A stretch of 64,000 nt of DNA, taken from NCBI GenBank assembly GCA_038025085.1, contig CM076142.1:3819501-3883500 (forward strand), given 5' to 3'. Below the pieces are notes generated by a model that made no database searches, was not told the origin of the DNA, and saw only the letters and a program-made list of their open reading frames with translations. Positions within the stretch are counted from its first letter, which is position 1. Each line of letters opens with the position of its first letter. Positions 59,474 to 64,000 of the stretch are shown here, piece by piece. This DNA is from Tetragonia tetragonoides. Taxonomy: Eukaryota; Streptophyta; Magnoliopsida; Caryophyllales; Aizoaceae. Both the position numbers and the translations under genes were made by a program.

Positions 59474-62400
59474 CTAACTGGGTTTCCTCATGTTACGCCC
59501 CGCACGAATTACTTCATCGACCAGCAACAATTGAGATGCAATAACAGGCCTGCAGGACAAACATTGTAGCAACAGCAAGCAATCAGCGAGGAAAACCCAA
59601 GGCGTATTTGGGCACCATAGAGAGCAAAATTTCAATCAGAACGAAATACTTGGAAGAGTTAAGCTTACCCCGAGTTAATGATTTGACGCTTCACAGCGTA
59701 GTTGTCAAATATGCCCTCCATCTGGGGGTCAATGGGCTCCCCACTGTGTTGATTCAATCCCACAACATTTCCTCTGTCGTGCTCCCCCTTTTAAAAGTGC
59801 AGACAATAAAAATCAATTACTGCTCACTATGTTATCAAAGGCAAACCAAATTAGCTTGCAATATAAGTAGGAACAGGGAAAGTTACCTTAAGGGAAATAA
59901 TCACATCCTGTGTGTCAAGGCCAGCATTTTCAGCAAGGGTCTTGGGAATGACCAGAAGAGCATCAGCAAATGCTTCCACACCAAGTTGGGCACGCTGTAT
60001 TACAAATTTCCAAACCCAATAATGTTAATATTAGGGAAACTTGAGAATATTTCATCCAAGAATTTCTGCCAAATTGTCTCTTACCCCTTTCACAGTTTTC
60101 ATTACTTCATTGACAAGGTGTTGCCTTGCTGCAACCTCAAAAGCTCCAGCTCCCTAGAAGATTTACAATCACACATTAACGCTTTAACAGGGAGACTACA
60201 GAACTCTAATGCAGCTTAAACAAGCACCATAGATCTGCTAATGCTGAACAACAAAGTCTAGTACTTAAATGAACTTGATAATCGACTACATACCAACACG
60301 ACAGCTTCATCTTCGAGAGTATTTTTCACTGCTCTTAGCCCATCACGCACAGCATCTTTTATTTGCGCAATTGTATGGTCATTTGGTCCTGCCAATTGGA
60401 CACAGAAATAAGGCATAATATAAGGTAAACTTGAATCCAGATCTGCTAATGCTATGAGAACACTCTGAAAAAATGCATAGAAAGCAGTGACTTGGTAAAG
60501 CAGTATTATCTCTGACAGCACCACATTGACTAATCCCATAAAGGGGTTACACTAACCTTTTATAAGAATTGTACAGGAATGAGGGTTCTTCACATTTTCC
60601 ACAAATGTGTACTTCTCTTCTCCAAGGACATGTTCATACACCAATCCAGCCCAACCAAGGACATCAGGTGACATATCATCGACTGAATTTACAGCCTCTC
60701 CTCCACAAGCCAGCACCAATCTTTCCATGTTTCTTCTCTTCGCTCTGCGCAAGGCAATTATCTACACCATAAAGGGGACATAAGAGACCACGCATTCATA
60801 ATTATAATTATGCAAAAGTGTCAAAGGCCAAATATTGTACACTACCAATGATGAAACACTTCATACAGCTAGTCAAACAGCCGCTAGCAGTAAAAGATTC
60901 ATCCAAGGAAAGACATATCTGCTTGAAAAGAAAATTCATTTCGCCAAAGCAAATGAATGTAAAACTAAAAGCACATTCAAAAAGCCTAACTACAGCTAGA
61001 ATCATGTAAGTTTTGGTTCTTTTCACAGGTTAGCAACTGGCAGGTCTTCTTTCATTTGCTTGCTTTTGTTAAAGCTTCATTTGATAGAAGGGTATACATT
61101 TTTCATCCAGATAGCTTTCTTCTCCTAATTGCTAACGTCTTTTTCTTCAATATTTTATTTTGAACAGCAAGGCAGATTATTCATTCCATTTGTTATTTCT
61201 TTTGCTTCCACAAAGGAAAGTTTATCTAAAAAATCTAAAAAGTTAGTAGGCTCGTCAGCAGAAAGGCCTGTAGAGCTCAGGATAACACTCGGGAGCTTTT
61301 AGTGTACGGAGTTTGGGTATGGTACACTCAATGTCAAGATTAACCAACTGGTACAGGTACAATAATGGTGGTGCAGCAACGGTTTTCACTAATGTATTCC
61401 CTATGGAGCAAATCATTTACCTCCCAAAGGAAAAGATCTCGTCTAAGCATTTTTTAATGGTTTCATTCATGTAACCAAGACAACATGGAAAGGACTTCCT
61501 TCAAACAAAAGAGTCTTAGATCAAGGAGCTGCATAGATTTCTGTTGATCTCCTCACGCTTCATCAGCAGAATAAATTTAACAAAGGGCCATCCCCATGGT
61601 CAATGAACACTCCCTTAGCATTTGGATCAGAAAACAAAGCACGTTCAGGCACTGAAGGATATTAAAATTATGAAAGCATGAGGGGACACCTTTCCACAAA
61701 ACAAATACTCATATGAATCTTATTAATCAAATACCCAAAATAAGAACACTGAAACTGAAGAAGTTTTTCAAAACCTACTTCCTGAGCAGCATCACGTTGA
61801 CTCACAGAAGGCAAAAGGGGTGCATAATCATTAGCAACCAAAGTATTAGCATAAGTTCAGAAAAACAGGGTCTCGCCAAAAAAAAAAGGAACACATTCGA
61901 AAAGGAATATAATAACTATTAAGAGCATACAGCTTATCCTAGCAGAAGAAAAGCTCGATTTCATTTTCATGGGCCATAATCTAACATCTCAAAAACACCA
62001 ATGCTAGTAGTGTTCCTCTTGCTAAAAGTACAATATTTACATGCTTCATCACAATAACATTGCAATAGGAGAAAGGTACAAAAGAATATTCACAGAATGT
62101 GACTACTTACTCCTGCCTTGGCCAGCATATCCAATGAAGGAGGGTCAATCCCTTTTTGATTGATAACAACAAAGTTGTTTTCAGTACCAGCGCAAACCTA
62201 AACACAAACAAGCAATGTTACTTTGGTAACTAAATGAAGCATTTTACATAAAGGAAATTCCCATCTTGCTACCTAGAAAGATATGCTACCAACTGGGACT
62301 AAAGCTTAATAAAATGTATGTAAAGTTCAACTCCTGTAATACAATTTCTTACCTTATTCTTCAGTTCAATAATTTTATTCACTCTCTCATCAACTGAGCG

Positions 62401-63746
62401 TCTCTCAGCAGCAACCATTGCCTCTCTCTGTTCTGCATTTGAATAGAAGAAACCTGCATTTATTTCACTGCAAAAAACACCATTTACATAAGTTCCTCAA
62501 TAAGAAGTTGCAACAACATATCATCAAAAACTTCCTGACACCCTGTTGTTCCTGATACTCTATTGATTGGCATTCCATATAAATTTTATCTATTGAATAA
62601 GGATAGTCATCTATCTACCCAGTCAAGCTTGTACTTGGTTCTAAGTTCTAGCCTCCACCCTCCCCCCAGAACAACCTCCAAGTGAAGACAGGAGGAAAAG
62701 AATAGCATCAACAGAGTGGCTATGTCAATGAAACCTCGAAATGAACACAGTAAATTATGATGATTCCTTAGTTATGGAATACCTTTTCTCATACTCAAGA
62801 GATACGTTTGCTGTCAAAATATAACAATTTTCAGCTCGTCGCTTCATATCCGGATGCCTGGAACCATGATCTAGGACAAGTCCCTCAACCTAAAATTTTG
62901 GCACACCAAAGAATCAAATACAAATGTATTGTTGAAATGACATTTGTCCTACATAACAACAAGCTCTAATCGATAATATTAATGAAACAACCAAATTAAA
63001 ACATTCAAATCAATCAGAAATCTAGGAATCAATAACTATCAGCAATTACCAAAGCCAATTGATCATACCACCTATTTAACTAATCCATATTACCCCACAT
63101 ATTAACAATCCCAAAGATGAAAAGATGAAGAGAGTTAATTTCTTACCAACCCATATATCCAGAGTGACATCTCTTGGTCAAATGTGGTAATACTACAACA
63201 ATTTCATATAGTGATTACATATCAAAATAAAGAAGCACACTATGCACATACCAATCTTGTGTCAACATCAAATTTATGGCGCATGTGCATAATCTCCACC
63301 ATAAATAGGTCAATATGTTCCTCAGGCTTGCGAATGCAGAGCACCTGCCATATCACAGGAATGTTAACTCTATATTATAGGTAATAATCATTTGGAAAGG
63401 TCTATAGCTCACTCAACACAGCCTTTAACATAATCAGATAATGCTAGCAATGCAAGAAATGCTCACCGAATTTACAACTATCTCAGTCAACTGATCTGCT
63501 AGCGATTCATACAACTGTCCAGCCAGATTAAGTATTAGAATCTTGAAAACACTAAGCAGAATGTCAAAGAAAATAAGCTATTACTGTAGGGCACCTTTGT
63601 CCGCAACGTTGTTCTTGCAACCATCTTAAGAATCTCTTTGTCAGGTTCATTACCCATTACAACAGAAGTTTTAAACTTCTCCAAAAATTGAAGAGTAGCT
63701 CTTTTGGCAATCTCAAAACCATCAACCAAAACACGGGGATGCATTC
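59474..63746 (-). CDS. CCT6: T-complex protein 1 subunit zeta (CCT6), N-terminal exons outside the window
   Basis: Thirteen exons in transcription order: 63746-63595, 63514-63467, 63344-63252, 62889-62783, 62467-62353, 62197-62111, 60761-60557, 60388-60294, 60153-60085, 59994-59887, 59787-59669 and 59549-59474 are twelve read here, and at least one more (the start) lies to the right. They encode about 424 residues from [19 protein letters not shown] to a stop at 59474-59476. Group II chaperonin landmarks are present: [56 protein letters not shown] and GEHDRGN; the zeta-type ending is [15 protein letters not shown] is the cytosolic double-ring ATP-driven folding machine for actin, tubulin and other clients. 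The apical and intermediate domains and the C-terminal part of the equatorial domain are here; the N-terminal ATP-binding GDGTT motif should lie beyond 64,000. All junctions keep phase. The intron 60762-62110 is large and featureless. Confidence 0.93.
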
Positions 63747-64000
63747 CTGCAGAAAGAAAGCATAAAACAGCCCCAATATGAGCATTGTTAATTCAATTAT
63801 TCTTTGAAATTCAATTATTCAAATAATTTCCAACATACGCAGGTAGTGCCCAATTTTGAGCCTTGTTTATGTACTGTGAGCATGCCGCATAGATAGGTTC
63901 CATGTAAGAATAAGAACAAACCAATTTGGATTTAAACAAAGGCATGTGTAAGGATGTACAGCATAATAACAAAATATTTTGCAGATCCTGTGCCTCTTCA
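63747..64000 (-). other. CCT6 intron reaching the window edge
   Basis: No exon matching the expected N-terminal part of CCT6 could be read here, so the remaining exons are placed outside the window. Confidence 0.6.

Overview
This is a nuclear segment of a eudicot plant. Its genes are split by many GT-AG introns, the spacers are AT-rich, and it carries plant-type LINEs, MITEs, Helitrons and plant-specific families (IQD, P39, F-box, a BC10-like glycosyltransferase). The two farnesylated type-I DnaJ genes resemble the plant J2/J3/ANJ1 group, and the repeat content would fit Caryophyllales (Amaranthaceae), but species is inference and cannot be fixed from this window. No prokaryotic operon, CRISPR array or organellar gene block was seen.

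Layout. 1-3.8 kb: a lone SKI2-like helicase exon among LINE debris, with a possible orphan last exon. 4.8-7.7 kb (+): a receptor-like pseudokinase. 8.5-16.0 kb (-): a tandem pair of DnaJ co-chaperone genes, separated by a cluster of small DNA transposons. 16.5-17.2 kb: a MULE-like element with a perfect 9-bp target duplication. 21.7-27.6 kb (+): an IQD calmodulin-binding scaffold with a long 5' leader region. 28.6-29.5 kb (-): a solitary LINE ORF1. 31.9-33.8 kb: a Helitron ending about 150 bp before an F-box gene (+). 34.4-35.7 kb: an old non-coding duplication. 37.1-38.1 kb: a long-TIR MULE with gene-like cargo. 38.7-39.8 kb (+): a BC10/DUF266 glycosyltransferase with a uORF. 41.4-41.9 kb: an RNase H remnant. 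44.0-47.8 kb (-): chloroplast outer-envelope beta-barrel P39. 48.2 kb (-): tRNA-Thr(CGU). 49.6-55.4 kb (+): ribosome-biogenesis GTPase LSG1, with a PPR pseudogene in one intron and one GC-AG intron. 56.2-57.7 kb: a GC-rich satellite of about 318 bp. 58.2-59.0 kb: a second Helitron. 59.5-63.7 kb (-): chaperonin subunit CCT6 (zeta), with its N-terminal exons beyond the right edge.

How the genes relate. These are independently transcribed genes, not a pathway cluster. Cytosolic protein homeostasis is well represented (two DnaJ genes, one CCT subunit, LSG1). The exon models for the pseudokinase, both DnaJ genes, IQD, P39, LSG1 and CCT6 were built by hand from splice sites, reading phase and family knowledge, and every junction keeps phase. 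Untranslated exons and transcription starts are mostly not resolvable. The strongest non-genic signals are two Helitrons with matching termini, two elements with 9-bp target duplications, a set of MITEs with TTA/TAA duplications, and the 318-bp satellite.
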